Shown in pieces: positions 11,101 through 21,032 of a DNA stretch of 64,000 nucleotides (its first letter is position 1; every line of letters begins with the position of its first letter). The notes below the pieces were generated by a model, which was given only the letters and a program-made list of their open reading frames with translations, was not told where the DNA came from and ran no database searches. The position numbers and the translations under genes are program-made. Origin of the DNA: Liopterus haemorrhoidalis (lineage: Eukaryota > Arthropoda > Insecta > Coleoptera > Dytiscidae); contig OZ020611.1 in assembly GCA_963971575.1 (NCBI GenBank), positions 53,329,466 to 53,393,465 of the forward strand. The letters run 5' to 3'.

Positions 11101-14100
11101 TACTCGACGAAAGTAACCGCGGTTGAAATTTCCCGTTCCGAAAGTGTACGACATTAACCTTTTCAGGAAAATTGTTAGGTTTCGGAACGCGGTTACTGAA
11201 AATTTTGGTTACTTTTTTGTAACCAAACTAACCGTAGAAATATCGCGGTTAGTGTGGTTATTTCCTCCCACTACAAACTTCAGATCTAATGTAAACTACA
11301 AAAGGCGGGAATTTCAAAACAATTACAATAAGGCGAGAGTTAAGTGGAGGGAATTAATCGTTTCTTTGTAGTGCAAGTAGTAAATTATAATATTATTTTA
11401 CTATAGTCTATAATTAAAACAGTAAGAATGAGTGTAAGTAACTGATTTTTAGTAATATTGACCGATGTCGTGAAAAATAATATCGGGAAAAATCATATAT
11501 GTTCTTATATAATGTGCCATTGTAAACAAGTACTAATAAAACAAATATTTTTATTAATAAGTTTGTATGAGAATATCTATAACCTATAACGTCCATAAAA
11601 TGACAGTTCAGTTGTCTGTTTTATCAATTGTGAAGTGTGACTACCGTTCCGTAACTAAAACTCGTTTTCAGGTAACCACTGGGTAACCAGAACTTACCAC
11701 GACTTTACCGTAACCGCGACCGCGGTAGTTAGGTGTGCAGTTACGGAACATTGTATTAGTATACAGGTTATTAATTTTAAATTGCCCACCATTGCTATCT
11801 CGAGAACTATAAGAGCTACGAGGTTGCTTAAATTACACAACAAATACTATATTATAGGAAAATATCAATGAGTGAAGCAATTTTTTATTTCGACCAGTGT
11901 TTTGCAAAGTATGTTGTGAAACTTTATTATTTTGAATAGGAACACAAATTTTATTTTTACTTATTCGATAGAATATTGTATTCTTATTTCAACGATATAA
12001 ACAAGTCATAAGCCTTACATCACAAAATAATCGAGAAAAACGCAAATTAAATTTATTTGAATTTTATTGAAATGAATTATTATGAGCTTACAAATATTGT
12101 TCAAAATTACCGCATTCTCAATTATGCATAATTGCATTCTTTTAAATAAATTATTCCTAACTTTTTTTAATATTCTCCCGTCGATACTGATTTGGACAAT
12201 ATTTTTAAATGTGCATCTGGATGCACAATGCTATATACTTTGTCTTTGACAAAACCCCATAAGAAAAAATCCAAAGGACTTAAATCCGAAGACCTTGCGG
12301 TCCATGCAATAGGCCCATTGGTACCAATCCATTGGTCTGGAAATTTTTCGTTAAGGTACTCTGATACTTGACGAGAATTGTGGGCTGGGGCTTCAACCTA
12401 CTAAAAGTAGCTGATGATAAAAAGAGCATTTTCTGATAATAAATCCGCTAGAAATTGTCAATGTCAGACAACTGTCAATGTTAAATTATATCCGTATCTA
12501 CGTTTATGATCAAATGCGTCATGTATAGCTAGGGATAAAAAATACTAACACGGCAATGGGCTAAATTCAAACGCCTATCAATTATTAATGAACGCTCTGT
12601 AGGTATGTTATTTCAAAACTAAACCGATTGAGACAAAAAATACGCCAGCGTGTTTATAGCACCGTTAATGGCAACATAGCTCTGTTTTTAGACTTTCAGG
12701 CTCCCTAATTTTTTAAAAAATAATTAAAATTAAGCGAAAGCCTTAAAATTGATTTGAAATAAATTGCCTAAAAACATAAATGCAAAGAACTCTATAACTA
12801 ATTGTCCTACGAAACTGTAGTTTGCACCAACGTGCTTAGAAAGTCTTTCCATAGACTGAAACTTCTATTATATATTTTAAAACTTCGTTTTTTTAACTTA
12901 AAAAAAAATCTCAAGTGCTATGTTTACAGAGCGTTAATAGGCGCGAAAATACAGAAATGTAGAGAATGAGAAGCAACGGGTTCGCCAGCTAGTATCTTAT
13001 AGTTTATGAAATCCTATTGATGAAATTCGAAAAATATTGACTACAGATTATATAAATTCAGCAATACTACATATATAGAAAAATTCTATATGTAGATTTA
13101 AATCATGGTACACTATTTACAGTCTGTTCCAAACGGTTAAGCGGAACTAAATGGGAATTTAGTTCCTTTAGGTTGTCACGAGAAGGGACCTTGGTTGGGT
13201 TATTTAATTTTTCACGTTGGGATGTCAAAATTTAAAATTCCAACAATGAAACCATGGAAACGAATGACATATGTCAAAATTAAATATTTCTTTTTTATAT
13301 TTTAATGACAAAAAAATAAATAAATGGGAAATTTATATTAAGAATGACACAAAAAATCAAAATATAAAGAAAATGACATTTTAAAATGATATTAAGCTTA
13401 ACCAAAAAATGTTTATTGTAAGTATGATTTACAAAGCTTAAACAAAACGGCCGAAAGGCACGATTTAAACGATGAAAGTAACTAGATTGTAAAATCTAGT
13501 TCCGCTTAACCGTTTGGAACAGACTGTATTTATTTTTTTCAGATTCTGAAACCCCTCCCCGAAACAACTTCAGGCAGTGGCGTGGCGTGATTTTCTGATC
13601 AAGGGTTGCTGTGAAAACAAATGCAGGTAGGCAAAAATATTCTCGCGAATGCCGAGAGTGGACTGTAGTCCAGGGCCTTGTTAACACCACCCGGGTGCCA
13701 CTGGTATGTAATGACCTTGGCTCGAGTTTCAGTTTTCTGGTATATTGGTAGATGGTGACATAGTGCAAAATAAATTACGAATACACCCGACTTCAAACGA
13801 TCAGAAACTTCATGTTCTAGCTGTCGATCAGCCTCCATTAGCTGTCAAACACATGACAGTTGGTGTTGAAGTAATACGAATTTAAGCTTGTTAATTTTCA
13901 AATACATGGTTCAAATAATAGAGTTTTATTTCCAATTTTGGTCATCTTATACTGTATTTGATACATACATTGTACATCTCGAGAAGACGGACAAAAATTG
14001 ATTTTTTGCGGATATTGTCTTTTATAATGATCTGAAATGTGTAGAAACCAAATATGAGGCCGAAAAAATAAAAAAACAGGTATAGCCTCCAATTTTATTA

Positions 14101-17100
14101 ATACAGTGTTTGTAATTAGTAATTATAATGTTGTGTATAATTTTGTGTTTCAAAAATAAATAGCTTACACCTTTTATTTAGATTTATTTATTTAAATTCC
14201 TTATTTATATGTTATATTAATGTAAATGGATTATTAAATACAGTCTGTTTCAAACGCTTAAGCGGAACTAAATGGGAATTTCGTTCTTTTAGGTTGTCAC
14301 CACAAGGGACCTTGCTTGGGTTATTTCATTTTTCACGCTGCAATGTCAAAATTTAAAATTACAACAATGAAACCATGGAAACGAATGACCTATGTTAAAA
14401 TTAAATTATTTTTTTAATATATTTTAATGAAAAAAAAATTAATAAATGGGAAATTTGTATTAAGAATGACACAAAAAATCAAAATATAAAGAAAATGACA
14501 ATTTAAAATGATATTAACCTTAACAAAAAATGTGTATTGTAAGTATGATTTACAAAGCTTAAACAAAACGGTCGAAAAGCATGATTTAAACGATGAAAGT
14601 AACTAGATTGCAAAATTTAGTTCCGCTTAACCGTTTGGAACAGACTGTATATACGTATTTCTTTTTTAATTGTAAAACTTTTGATAATATAAATAATAAA
14701 ATATATTTAATACAATAATAATGGTAATTATGAACGTAAATCAGATAGTAAAATTTAAATTTGGCGGTTGCTGTTGTTTAGTTCATTGGTATATTCCTAG
14801 AGGGAACGTACTAATTTTTTTTGCTGCCAGTGTCCGTTCTTAATATATTGTGTTCTGTGGTTAACACCATTCTACAATTGCAACGTTGACACTTTGCAAA
14901 CAACTACGTTGCCATGTAAAATTTTGAAAATGCAAAACGTAAAACAAAGTAGTTTCAGTTTGCGTTTAGTCATTTGTTGCTCAAACGAAATAAAATATCA
15001 AGCCAACGGTCATTTTTAGCAGTTTTGAAAAAAAAAAAAATGCAAACAGTTTTGTGGCTTTGCAGTTTTTGCACTTAAGTAAAAGTAAAAATGTTTCGAA
15101 TATTATTGTATCATTCGACTCATGAAAAAGATGTAAAAGATGTTAAAAAACAAGAAAACATGTTATATAATAAAAATTAAATTAAATTATGAAGATAATT
15201 TTTCATTCAAAGAGGAGTTCAGAATGAGTAGGCAACAAGTAGAATACGCATTACAAGAAATACGTATGAAAACTATTTTGAATTAGAATTTCGGAGGTCC
15301 GATCATAAAGGAAACAGAAACATACACTCAAAAAAAAAACCGTACGTACGTAAAAAAAAAAAAAAAATGCTACTTAGTGATCGTAAATCGCGGTGCGTAA
15401 ATGCAGAAGATTTTGAAGTGCAGCCGGGCAGCTGTAAACAGCGCCGGTGAATTAAAGTACCTAAGCTGACTTTTACTTTGCATCCAAACTGACTTAAATC
15501 ACACGCCAACACCTGGCGTTGCTACGTACTCGATGTAACCCGTACTAGCTCGGAAACATCCGTTATATATTTATCCGAACTGTCTCTGTCTTATTGCACA
15601 AAATAAAGTTGCATCCATCAGTTTTATATCAGCGTCTTTTTTATTAAATCTAGAGATTTCCAAAAATATCATCAAAATAAAAATATTTCTAAAAGTTAAT
15701 ATTTGTTTATTAACCTACAATTCAGAATCCAGGATCTTTCATTTGACGCCCCTCATTAAATTTTTTGAACATTTATTCAGTAATTTATGAAAATATAATC
15801 GGGTCAAAAATTCCGAACGTACTATTCCGGTTCATAAAATGCGTATTACTCTGAATTTTTTAACCAACCATTCTAAAATATAGAGTGGGGGGAAAATACT
15901 TTTGTTAAATTATATGCAAAAATATTATCAAATTATTATTATTTAACAAAATAAATTTAATTTTGAAAAATTCAGTGGACAAATTATTAAATTTATTTAA
16001 AGCATAAATAAAACAAAATATAAATTAGATTTAGTAGTTTACTATATCCTAAAATATTTTTAAAACATATGTTATCTGTCTCATTTTGTTATATGTAACT
16101 ATCAGGGTAAGCTCATTTTTTATATTGTATATTTAAAATACATTTATAATATTATCATAGTATTGGTTCACACGAATATGTCCATTTACACTAGAAAAGT
16201 CACCAAAATCATCAGATTTAGTTACGTATTACAAAATGAAATATCTTATATAAGGTGACGTACTGGTTTTTTGGAAATTGGTCCTGGTTAGTCGTAAAAT
16301 ATAACCAGTACAGTATAGGCACACAAAATCAGAAAATTAAAATTTTTTAAAAGTTCGAATGATCATTCCATCTTTCAGTATGTGCGTAAATTTAAAGACA
16401 AAATACGGCTCAGCAGTGTGGCGGTCTTTGCAAAATTACCTTCTTAATACACAATATAAATAAAAGTACATTTTATTGCGTTTTTTTCACTTAAAGTCAA
16501 AAAAATATAAGCTTACTCCGTAATATTTTTTTAACATGTATTCTATGCAGCCACTATTGATCATGCTAACAGGTGCGCACCTGGCAAATTTGAACTGAGG
16601 GTGGTCTATTTCTAAAAAATACCCGTTCAATAATACAAAATTTATTATTGCCTCTTTACAGGGAGGGGTGGTCTTATATATTAATTACATTTTGACTATA
16701 ATTTGTTTTTTATCAACATAAAAGCTGTTTTCATTTTGAGTAGTTTAGTTTTTATTGATAAAGATTTTTTAATTCCTGGGGGGGAGAGGTGTCTTGACCC
16801 AAGGAACCTATTTGGTGCGCCTGTACTTGAGATATTTTAATTATCTTGGTTTTATATTTGAAAAAATGGTCACCTTAATCTTATACCAAGTAGAAATAAT
16901 TTTTCATAATATTAATTAGGAAAAGTGATATTTACCTAAACGGATAATAGAAGAATGTAAGCAGAAATAGAGATCTTTTGAACAAACCAAATTTTGTTGG
17001 AAGCACAAATGATGGAACAATTGCAATTTGTTATGAGCATTTGAGCCTGGAACACTTGTAACTGTTTCTGAGACATGTACTACTTTCTTAAGTTTTATTT

Positions 17101-17762
17101 CCTTCGGTTTTTCAATTTTATTTTGAGCCTGCTCTTTTACTTTTTCATTCTTTGCTTGTTCTTTAGCTAATCTTTGTGACTCTTGTATTGCTCTTCTCTT
17201 CGCTCTCAATTCTGCCTTACTTTCACCACCTTCTTGTTTATCTGTTGGTTTCTCATCACTTCTTTTCTCATTTTGTTCAGTTTTAGCATTTGCCTTTGCT
17301 AACCTCTGTGCTTCTTGAATAGCCTTTCTTTGTGCCCGTAATTCACTTTTAGATAATTCATTTGTGTTGTTTACCTTAGTTTCAACTTTGATATTTACAT
17401 TATTATCAGTAACAGCTTCGTTTTTGCTTTTCTTAATATTTTCTATGTTTTTCTGAATAATTTCTGTGTCCTTTTTCTTGTTTTCAATTGGTTTTTGAGA
17501 TGTTGCATTAACTTTTTTGTCATTATCTGGTTTAACAATTGGTTTTTGCTCATTGCCTTTGACATCTTTATTACCTTTCTTATTTTTCTTAGCCTCTTTC
17601 CTTTTCGCTCTGGCTTCTGCTTTACTTAATTCTTCTAAAATTAAATAAATATTTTATGCAAAAATACTGATGATTGCATCATTTTTTTGATTTAATTTTT
17701 TGACAATCATAACCTGTTTTTTGCTCAGTTGTAGCTTCACCTTGTTCATTTTTAATATCCAT
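4890..17762 (-). CDS. EIF2B4: eIF2B delta subunit, five exons
   Basis: Encodes the delta subunit of eIF2B, the cytosolic exchange factor that reloads eIF2 with GTP. Delta belongs to the regulatory alpha2-beta2-delta2 core that senses phosphorylated eIF2 in the integrated stress response. Exons on the minus strand: 17762-17714, 17634-16936, 11049-10656, 7969-7605, 5101-4890. All introns are GT-AG, and the lengths (49+699+394+365+212) sum to 573 codons, giving 572 residues. Residues 1 to about 220 are Lys/Glu-rich and disordered. The eIF2B Rossmann-like core follows: [87 protein letters not shown], then YDVTPPDLV near the end. These match the family closely. The start ATG at 17762 is the first in frame. 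The gene is head to head with TOM5. Introns 2-4 are packed with transposons. Confidence 0.96.
5585..5929 (+). pseudogene. Tigger/pogo transposase C-terminal fragment
   Basis: 114 codons open to a [19 protein letters not shown] followed by an acidic run, a Phe/Ile-rich helix and the ending [12 protein letters not shown] are the C-terminal pattern of Tigger/JRK-type transposases (the QTTLD-x-FF tail). The DDE core and DNA-binding domains are absent, and the displayed Met is internal to the original protein. The same tail motif is found in the element at 23068..23552. Confidence 0.75.
6108..6950. repeat. two tandem copies of a 422-bp unit
   Basis: The unit begins CTTGCCCGACCTTAATATAT at 6108 and again at 6530. 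The copies are nearly identical and include a (GT)n-rich CCGTCCGTATGTGTG segment. The start of each unit resembles the ends of the elements at 24333 and 54398. Confidence 0.85.
6951..7042. repeat. 49-bp direct duplication
   Basis: TTATGGGAGGGCAAGTCTA plus the following GGAGGTCT..TTCGCCACTGG occurs at 6951 and 7000 with few differences. Confidence 0.8.
7605..7969 (-). CDS. EIF2B4: EIF2B4 exon 4 (core domain)
   Basis: 365 bp between acceptor TTTCCAG and donor ATAG|GTAAGT. It encodes the central Rossmann-like segment: [52 protein letters not shown] and [12 protein letters not shown], all strongly conserved in eIF2B delta. It ends with one base of a Gly codon completed by exon 5. Confidence 0.96.
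7970..8910 (-). other. EIF2B4 intron 3, left part, nothing recognised
   Basis: AT-rich intron sequence following exon 4's acceptor. No transposon ends, RNA gene or exon were recognised. Confidence 0.5.
9141..9356. repeat. 89-bp tandem repeat, 2.4 copies
   Basis: GTTTTGTCATTAAACTAGAA starts at 9141, 9230 and 9319. Copies are essentially identical up to the truncated third one, suggesting recent amplification. Each full unit contains CGCTTCGCTCGG and TAACCTAACC. Confidence 0.9.
9511..9543 (+). mobile_element. possible Helitron 3' terminus
   Basis: GGCCTGCACAGAACGCACGG followed by GTACTCCAGCTAG and then T. Insect Helitrons commonly end in a GC-rich phrase plus CTRR (here CTAG, 9540-9543). No rolling-circle protein is present, so this is a non-autonomous end at best. 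Confidence 0.4.
9857..10539. mobile_element. non-autonomous hAT element
   Basis: Ends CAGTGTTGCCAAC and GTTGGCAACACTG are perfect 13-bp inverted repeats. The 8-bp target duplications are identical, atcgtaaa at 9849-9856 and 10540-10547. A 78-codon stop-free plus-strand stretch inside (10091..10327) matches nothing I know. The perfect duplication suggests a fairly recent insertion. Confidence 0.9.
10656..11049 (-). CDS. EIF2B4: EIF2B4 exon 3
   Basis: 394 bp from acceptor TTTTTTAG to donor GGCTG|GTAAGT. It encodes [52 protein letters not shown] and ends [11 protein letters not shown], where the last Cys codon is split. This is the start of the conserved eIF2B core. Confidence 0.96.
11090..11753. 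mobile_element. TA-target MITE next to EIF2B4 exon 3
   Basis: Left end CAACGTTCCATTACT and right end pair as imperfect inverted repeats (GTTACGGAACATTG), flanked by TA at 11088-11089 and 11754-11755. GTAACCGCGGTT-type phrases occur at both ends. Its near end is about 40 nt from the exon 3 acceptor, inside the region expected to hold the branch point. Confidence 0.7.
11756..13120 (-). other. EIF2B4 intron 2: decayed transposon pieces
   Basis: AT-rich intron DNA with a transposase fragment at 12170..12385 and a CTAG-ending, Helitron-like phrase CAACGGGTTCGCCAGCTAG near 12974-12992. Nothing else was recognised. Confidence 0.5.
12170..12385 (-). pseudogene. IS630/Tc1/mariner transposase fragment
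   Basis: 72 open codons on the minus strand include [20 protein letters not shown], the block around the third catalytic Asp in a common insect DDE transposase family, followed by VYSIVHP. The rest of the gene is absent. It is a different family member from the element at 62726..63290, which has the same block. Confidence 0.7.
13121..13526. mobile_element. 406-bp MITE, copy 1, TA target
   Basis: Perfect inverted ends: CAGTCTGTTCCAAACGGTTA continuing AGCGGAACTA at the left, and the exact complement at the right, about 30 bp. TA is present at both flanks. No protein. A near-identical copy lies at 14241..14647, and diverged relatives at 32081..32832 and around 38571. Confidence 0.9.
13527..14240 (-). 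other. intron spacer with a hAT-like end
   Basis: Between the two MITE copies. CAGTGGCGTGGCGTGATTTT at 13575 resembles a hAT left end, but I found no matching right end. The stop-free minus-strand stretches here match no known protein. Confidence 0.35.
14241..14647. mobile_element. 407-bp MITE, copy 2, TA target
   Basis: Same family and orientation as 13121..13526, with roughly 90 percent identity by eye and TA flanks. The left end has a few substitutions (CAGTCTGTTTCAAACGCTTA). Two copies 715 bp apart in one intron suggest local transposition or a duplicated segment. Confidence 0.9.
14650..16935 (-). other. EIF2B4 intron 2, distal part
   Basis: AT-rich intron. 15370-15635 is richer in GC and has a TATA-like run, then AATAAA at 15601, an arrangement seen in solo LTRs, but no ends or duplications could be fixed. 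15640-15905 belongs to a dispersed repeat family (see 62390). The remainder shows nothing. Confidence 0.4.
15640..15905. repeat. dispersed repeat, copy
   Basis: Shares phrases ATTCCG..GTACTATTCCGGTTCA, ACTCTGAATTTTTTAA and CAGGATCTTTCATTTGA with copies near 27250, 27600, 45980, 52020, 52440 and 62390. Probably pieces of one non-coding transposon or a LINE tail. Confidence 0.55.
16936..17634 (-). CDS. EIF2B4: EIF2B4 exon 2 (charged N-terminal region)
   Basis: 699 bp from acceptor TTTTAG to donor TTTAG|GTAAAT. Lys/Glu/Asn-rich, low complexity. [18 protein letters not shown] and [18 protein letters not shown] are two copies of the family's N-terminal helix motif 48 codons apart; a weaker third copy, [14 protein letters not shown], begins the exon. 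NKLQLFHHL and SSIIRLG at the end match the start of the conserved domain. Confidence 0.94.
17714..17762 (-). CDS. EIF2B4: EIF2B4 exon 1 with start codon
   Basis: 49 bp: ATG then [15 protein letters not shown], ending in CAG|GTTATG. The last base forms a Glu codon with exon 2. The intron of 79 bp ends TTAATTTTAG. An upstream non-coding exon cannot be excluded. Confidence 0.85.
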
Positions 17763-18156
17763 TTTGTTAAAGAATAATTAAGTGTTAATAAAATTATTAA
17801 ATTTGTTTAAAATATGTAAATCTATAAATATATCCTACTTTTATTTCTTTTGACACATGGTTCGCAAAAGTAGAACTAGTAGTGGCACCTATAAAATTTA
17901 AGTTACATTAGTTAAATAAATTATAAATTGATTTTTGGAATTGTTCATGGTTTTTATAGAAAAACAATATTTTGTTGATGCTGAAGTTTTATTATTAAGA
18001 GCACTGTAATTGTTCAGAGCAGTTTTATTGTAATTTTTTTTGACAAACATATTTTAACCTTACTTTTTGAAAAAAAAACCGGAACAAAAACGTGAGTTAA
18101 CAGACTAGTTCTCAAAGATTTTTAATAATTATAATTATTTTGTAGATCATTTTAAA
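17763..18156. promoter_or_regulatory. probable bidirectional promoter, EIF2B4/TOM5
   Basis: 394 bp separate the two start codons of the divergent genes. The sequence is AT-rich with no transposon ends, and both genes are constitutive housekeeping genes, so a shared promoter is likely. No TATA or initiator site could be assigned with confidence. Confidence 0.6.
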
Positions 18157-18376
18157 ATGTTCCGTATACAAGGTATTCCCGAGAAAGATTCTGTGGAAGA
18201 ACGTAGGCGTACAAGAGAAGGTGTCATATCAAATGTCTTGGTATTTGCTTCACTCATCGCAATACTGAGAGCATGTATGTCAAAATTATGCTTAATTAAA
18301 ATAATTAAGTTACTTTTGCACCTGTTTGATACTATACCTTTTTGTTGCAGTACCTTACATCGTAAAGAAAATCTGA
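18157..18376 (+). CDS. TOMM5: TOM5, small subunit of the mitochondrial TOM complex
   Basis: Two exons, 18157-18274 and 18351-18376, joined across a 76-bp GT-AG intron (GCAT|GTATGT, TTGCAG|TACC) give 47 residues and TGA. The start MFRIQGIPEKDSVEERRR matches the TOM5 start (MFRI-(E/Q)-G, acidic and basic stretch), then a single hydrophobic segment (about 24-39) and the ending LPYIVKKI, as in animal TOM5 (R-x-xPF/YI-(L/V)-KK). Human TOM5 has 51 residues. The protein is tail-anchored in the mitochondrial outer membrane and stabilises the TOM import pore. Unspliced reading through the intron would give a longer but wrong product. Confidence 0.93.
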
Positions 18377-18502
18377 AACCAGTTTCTACCAATGTTTCCG
18401 TTGAAGAGTTATTTAAACGATTTTGACTACTATCGTGATTAAATATCTCACCGTACAAATATTTCAGTCATTAGTTTTTACTCTTATAATGTACATTTTT
18501 TG

Positions 18503-18508
18503 AATAAA
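18503..18508 (+). terminator. TOM5 polyadenylation signal (putative)
   Basis: AATAAATAAA about 125 bases past the TOM5 stop codon, the first canonical signal after it. Confidence 0.65.
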
Positions 18509-18559
18509 TAAAATTTTGACCATAACGTTGTCTTCAATTTAAAAATTTTGACTTGTGTA

Positions 18560-20153
18560 ATATTAACAAAAGTTTTATTGTAAACATAAAATACAGAAAA
18601 CAAAATATTTATATACAAAAGGAACTATTAAAGTAAAAGATAAATTAAAATAAATTTGATAATACAAAAGTAAAATTTCATCTTACAGTTTTTGAGTATT
18701 GTGAATTATTTACAAGTAATCAATTACACATACATGTAGTTAATAGTCTCTAAATAAAAATAAAATATGATTGATAAATAATGTAAATCGAAATGAATGC
18801 ATTTCCAGTGACAGCGGGAGAACTCTTTTAACATGCTTAAGGGTTTACAATTGAAAATGCTCAAATATAAATTTATGTAATATTTATTATTTAATATTTT
18901 ATATAATACTTAACACTAATTATTCTACTTTTCAATATGTTGAAAATGTTTTCAATAATAAATTAAGGAGTCAATTAGCAGCCACAGGATGAATGGCGTT
19001 TGGTATGTGAGGGGTAAGGGTTGTGGTATTGCACCTTGTCTAGGGGCAGTGTCGCTCTCCTGACCGAGGCCGGGCGGCAGGCGCGCACCCTGCAAAGCCC
19101 GCCGGCCGCCCGGCAGAACACAATCTGTGTCGACTGGCGTCACCTCGTTCGTCTCCGGCTCTCAACTTCAGCAATCAACATAAATAGTGGAATGTCAATA
19201 CTTTAATAAATCATATACAATCAAGAAATACATAAATTATCATTAAATATATTTATATTATTTATGTATAAAAAAGATCAGGAGGGCAGACATGCGTAGC
19301 GAGCGCAGGCAGGGGTGGCGGCGCGAGATCTGGAGGCGGGCATCACCAGGGCGGAGAAGCCCCCGGGGCGCCGCAACCCCGCGCGCGCCCGCTCTGGACA
19401 CTACCACTGCCGTGACCAGACGCCATAGTTGCTGTGTGAACGCCTAACACATTCAACACGATAGTCTCTCGAAGTAAAAATTAATAGATATTGTATTCGT
19501 AATTGCTTGCTTTACTCTTTTCTCACAAACTATCACTATAATTCATAAAAACTGTATATGTCACAATGTAGTAGCAATATAAAAAAGAAGAGAAAACAAA
19601 ATATTATAAATACAGCAACAGTGCGTAGCTATGCCCATTGTCTATCATCATAAGTAGGTAACAATTCCCAATTTACGATTTATAAACACAGCCTCGCAAA
19701 GCCAAATACTTTTGGGTATCTTCATTTCACAGAGTTTAAGGTAAATTAACAAATTCACTAAACAATTGTCATTTCTTCTCTTATAATACAGCACATTCTA
19801 TTTTAAACATATGTACATTATGTCGGCGGGGCAGTGAATGCTCTTCCCCGCCGCGATTAAAATAATAAGTCTCCTTATTGACATGTTCAAGACAAACAAA
19901 CTAGGCGTATCTGCAATGAACACTGTTCTTTATACAATAACTACACGATGGCGGTGACCTTTGGGTGCGTCACCTTTGTCATCATAACGTATTAAGTATA
20001 CATTTACACAATTACACTTTGCAAATTTGTACGAGATTTACACTGTACACTTGTTACAGTGACTTAGTAATACTAAGGTCAAGTAGGACGCGTAAAAAAC
20101 CAGGGTGGGAATAAGTACAAGAGGTCACGAGGGAGGGGGGCCGCCACTCACCA
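18560..20153 (-). other. nej: nejire 3' UTR (inferred)
   Basis: Sequence between the nejire stop codon (20154) and the minus-strand AATAAA at 18574-18579. GC-rich blocks at 18990-19160 and 19280-19440 stand out from the AT-rich surroundings. A Pumilio-type site TGTAAATA occurs on the minus strand at 18707-18714. No transposon is visible in this stretch, unlike the introns, consistent with an exonic UTR. Exact end is inferred. Confidence 0.6.
18574..18579 (-). terminator. nejire polyadenylation signal (putative)
   Basis: AATAAA on the minus strand. It faces the TOM5 signal at 18503, so the two transcripts end tail to tail within about 70 bp and may overlap. Confidence 0.5.
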
Positions 20154-20919
20154 CTACAACTGTTCCACGAACTTGCTGAGCTGGTCCTGAGGGGTCATGG
20201 GCGTCACGTCGCTACCGTCTCCGCTCTGGCCCGGTGGTGGTGCTCCCGCGGGTGAGGCGTGCGGATGTAACCCTGTCGCGTGGTTCTGTCCCGGTGCGCC
20301 ACCCGCCGCTCCTCCCAGCAGCATCTCGCTTGCTGCCAGATCATGCGGTGAAGGTGCTGGGCCCGGACCTTGCGGTCCTCGAGGACTAGGCACGGGCTGG
20401 TTTCGCGGCGAGGGTGCGGGTCGTGGTGAGGGATTTGGCTGCGGACTGCGAATAGGTGGCGGACTGCGGACGCTCTGCATCAGCTGTTGCTGTTGCTGTA
20501 CACTGATGCCGGCTGCAGCGAGTGCGCCGTGCGGTGGTCCCATCACTCCCTGTGGAGAGGGCACGGGCGGTGGTGTTGGTTTAAGGCCTTGCATGCTAGC
20601 GTACGGTTGTTCCACGCCACTGAATGCGTTATTGTAGGCCATGTGCTGCTGACGAATGGCAGGCAATCGTTGCTGGTATGGTGGAGCAGGTGGCTGTTGG
20701 AACTGACCGCCGTGTTGTTGCTGCTGCTGCTGGGCCGCTTGCTGCTGCTGCTGTTGTTGTTGCCGCAGAGCCAGGAATTGCTGGTGCTTATACCACTGTG
20801 ATTGTTGAGCCATCGGTTGCCCGGCAGGTCCCACTTGTCCAGGCTGCGCTCCAGCCTGATGACCGCCCAACATCGCCTGCATCTGCATACGACCTTGCTG
20901 TTGCTGCTGCTGTTGTTGC

Positions 20920-20960
<41 letters not shown>

Positions 20961-21032
20961 GTTTAGCATGTGCTGCAACTGAGGTGGCCCTGCAACTCCC
21001 GGTCCACCGCCCTGTTGAGCTGCTGCCTGAGC
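20154..21032 (-). CDS. nej: nejire last exon, Gln/Pro-rich C-terminus
   Basis: 879 bp after acceptor TGTTACAG. Encodes 292 residues of low-complexity sequence, GC-rich compared with the introns. It includes 22 consecutive Gln codons at 20960-20895 (mixed CAA and CAG) and further Q runs, then Ser-Pro repeats ([20 protein letters not shown]). It ends [10 protein letters not shown] and TAG; the same sort of LxKFVE-x-L ending is found on animal CBP/p300. Such Q-rich ends mediate transcription activation contacts. Confidence 0.95.

Noticed and set aside
15370..15635. Possible solo LTR (TATA-like run followed by AATAAA)
   Set aside because: No TG..CA ends, no target duplication and no second copy in the window.
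18990..19440. GC-rich blocks considered as a CpG-island promoter or a separate gene
   Set aside because: No coherent open frame or splice pattern; better explained as nejire 3' UTR.
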